Assembly (NCBI RefSeq): GCF_900115075.1
Contig: NZ_FOVG01000008.1
Location: forward strand, 1-64,000
Direction of reading: 5' to 3'
Origin: Candidatus Pantoea varia
GTDB taxonomy: Bacteria > Pseudomonadota > Gammaproteobacteria > Enterobacterales > Enterobacteriaceae
Length of the DNA stretch: 64,000 nt
Below, one piece after another: positions 63,783-64,000 of this stretch. The position numbers and the translations under genes were made by a program. Under the pieces are notes generated by a model. The model saw only the letters and a list, made by a program, of their open reading frames with translations, did no database searches and was not told the origin of the DNA. How positions within the stretch are numbered: the first letter of the stretch is position 1; every line of letters begins with the position of its first letter.

Positions 63783-64000
63783 ATGAAAATTCTGGTAATC
63801 GGCCCGTCGTGGGTCGGCGATATGATGATGTCGCAAAGTCTCTATCGCACACTCAAGGCCGAACATCCGGATGCAGTGATCGACGTGATGGCACCTGCGT
63901 GGTGCCGTCCGTTGCTGTCACGCATGCCGGAGGTGAATCAGGCGCTGGCGATGCCACTCGGGCATGGCGCACTGGAAATTGGTGAGCGTCGCCGGCTGGG
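63783..64000 (+). CDS. waaF: ADP-heptose:LPS heptosyltransferase II (partial)
   Basis: The reading frame opens MKILVIGPSWVGDMMMSQSL, the N-terminus of WaaF (RfaF), which adds the second heptose to the LPS inner core. Only the first 72 residues are inside the window; the gene runs off the right edge. Position directly after hldD matches E. coli. Confidence 0.93.
   Translation, partial: MKILVIGPSWVGDMMMSQSLYRTLKAEHPDAVIDVMAPAWCRPLLSRMPEVNQALAMPLGHGALEIGERRRL

Overview
The window is a chromosomal segment of a gamma-proteobacterium of the order Enterobacterales, most likely Erwiniaceae (Pantoea/Erwinia-like). Almost every gene has a close E. coli-type homologue in an order that broadly follows the E. 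coli btuB-murI, trmA-fabR-sthA-oxyR, argECBH-ppc-metFLBJ-rpmE-priA-cytR-ftsN-hslVU-rraA-zapB-glpFKX, tpiA-pfkA-cpx and secB-envC-tdh-kbl-hldD blocks. Departures from that order point away from E. coli: a type-1 argG lies inside argCBGH, a peroxiredoxin-glutaredoxin gene faces oxyR, emrD sits beside fpr, and menA and gpmM are missing from their usual places. The genus is an inference.

Layout. 1-325: promoters and antitermination leader of an rRNA operon running left out of the window. 326-8880: murI, btuB with a cobalamin riboswitch, trmA, yijD-fabR, sthA, oxyR and a hybrid peroxiredoxin-glutaredoxin. 8880-10300: an AT-rich accessory stretch with two tandem small genes that look like double-glycine-type leader peptides (microcin-like). 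10304-16121: arginine biosynthesis (argCBGH leftward, argE rightward, ARG boxes between). 16475-24513: ppc, then methionine genes (metF, metL-metB, metJ) with two sets of metboxes. 24580-28215: an inserted two-partner secretion pair with an unusually short exoprotein. 28249-40061: rpmE, priA, cytR, ftsN, hslVU (sigma-32-type promoter), rraA, zapB, glpFK and glpX. 40051-48434: emrD, fpr, yiiR, yiiQ, tpiA, cdh, sbp, pfkA, fieF. 48579-52014: a 51-residue KGG-repeat protein, then the Cpx envelope-stress locus (cpxP with a 3'-end CpxQ-type sRNA, diverging from cpxRA). 52050-64000: trmL, cysE, gpsA, secB, grxC, yibN, envC, yibQ, a two-gene glycosyltransferase cassette, tdh-kbl, and hldD followed by the start of waaF.

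Most of the content is core metabolism and cell-envelope upkeep. The parts that look acquired or lineage-specific are the microcin-like pair, the two-partner secretion pair and the glycosyltransferase pair. The microcin-like pair has neither a recognisable immunity gene nor an exporter beside it and is the best candidate for an undescribed system.
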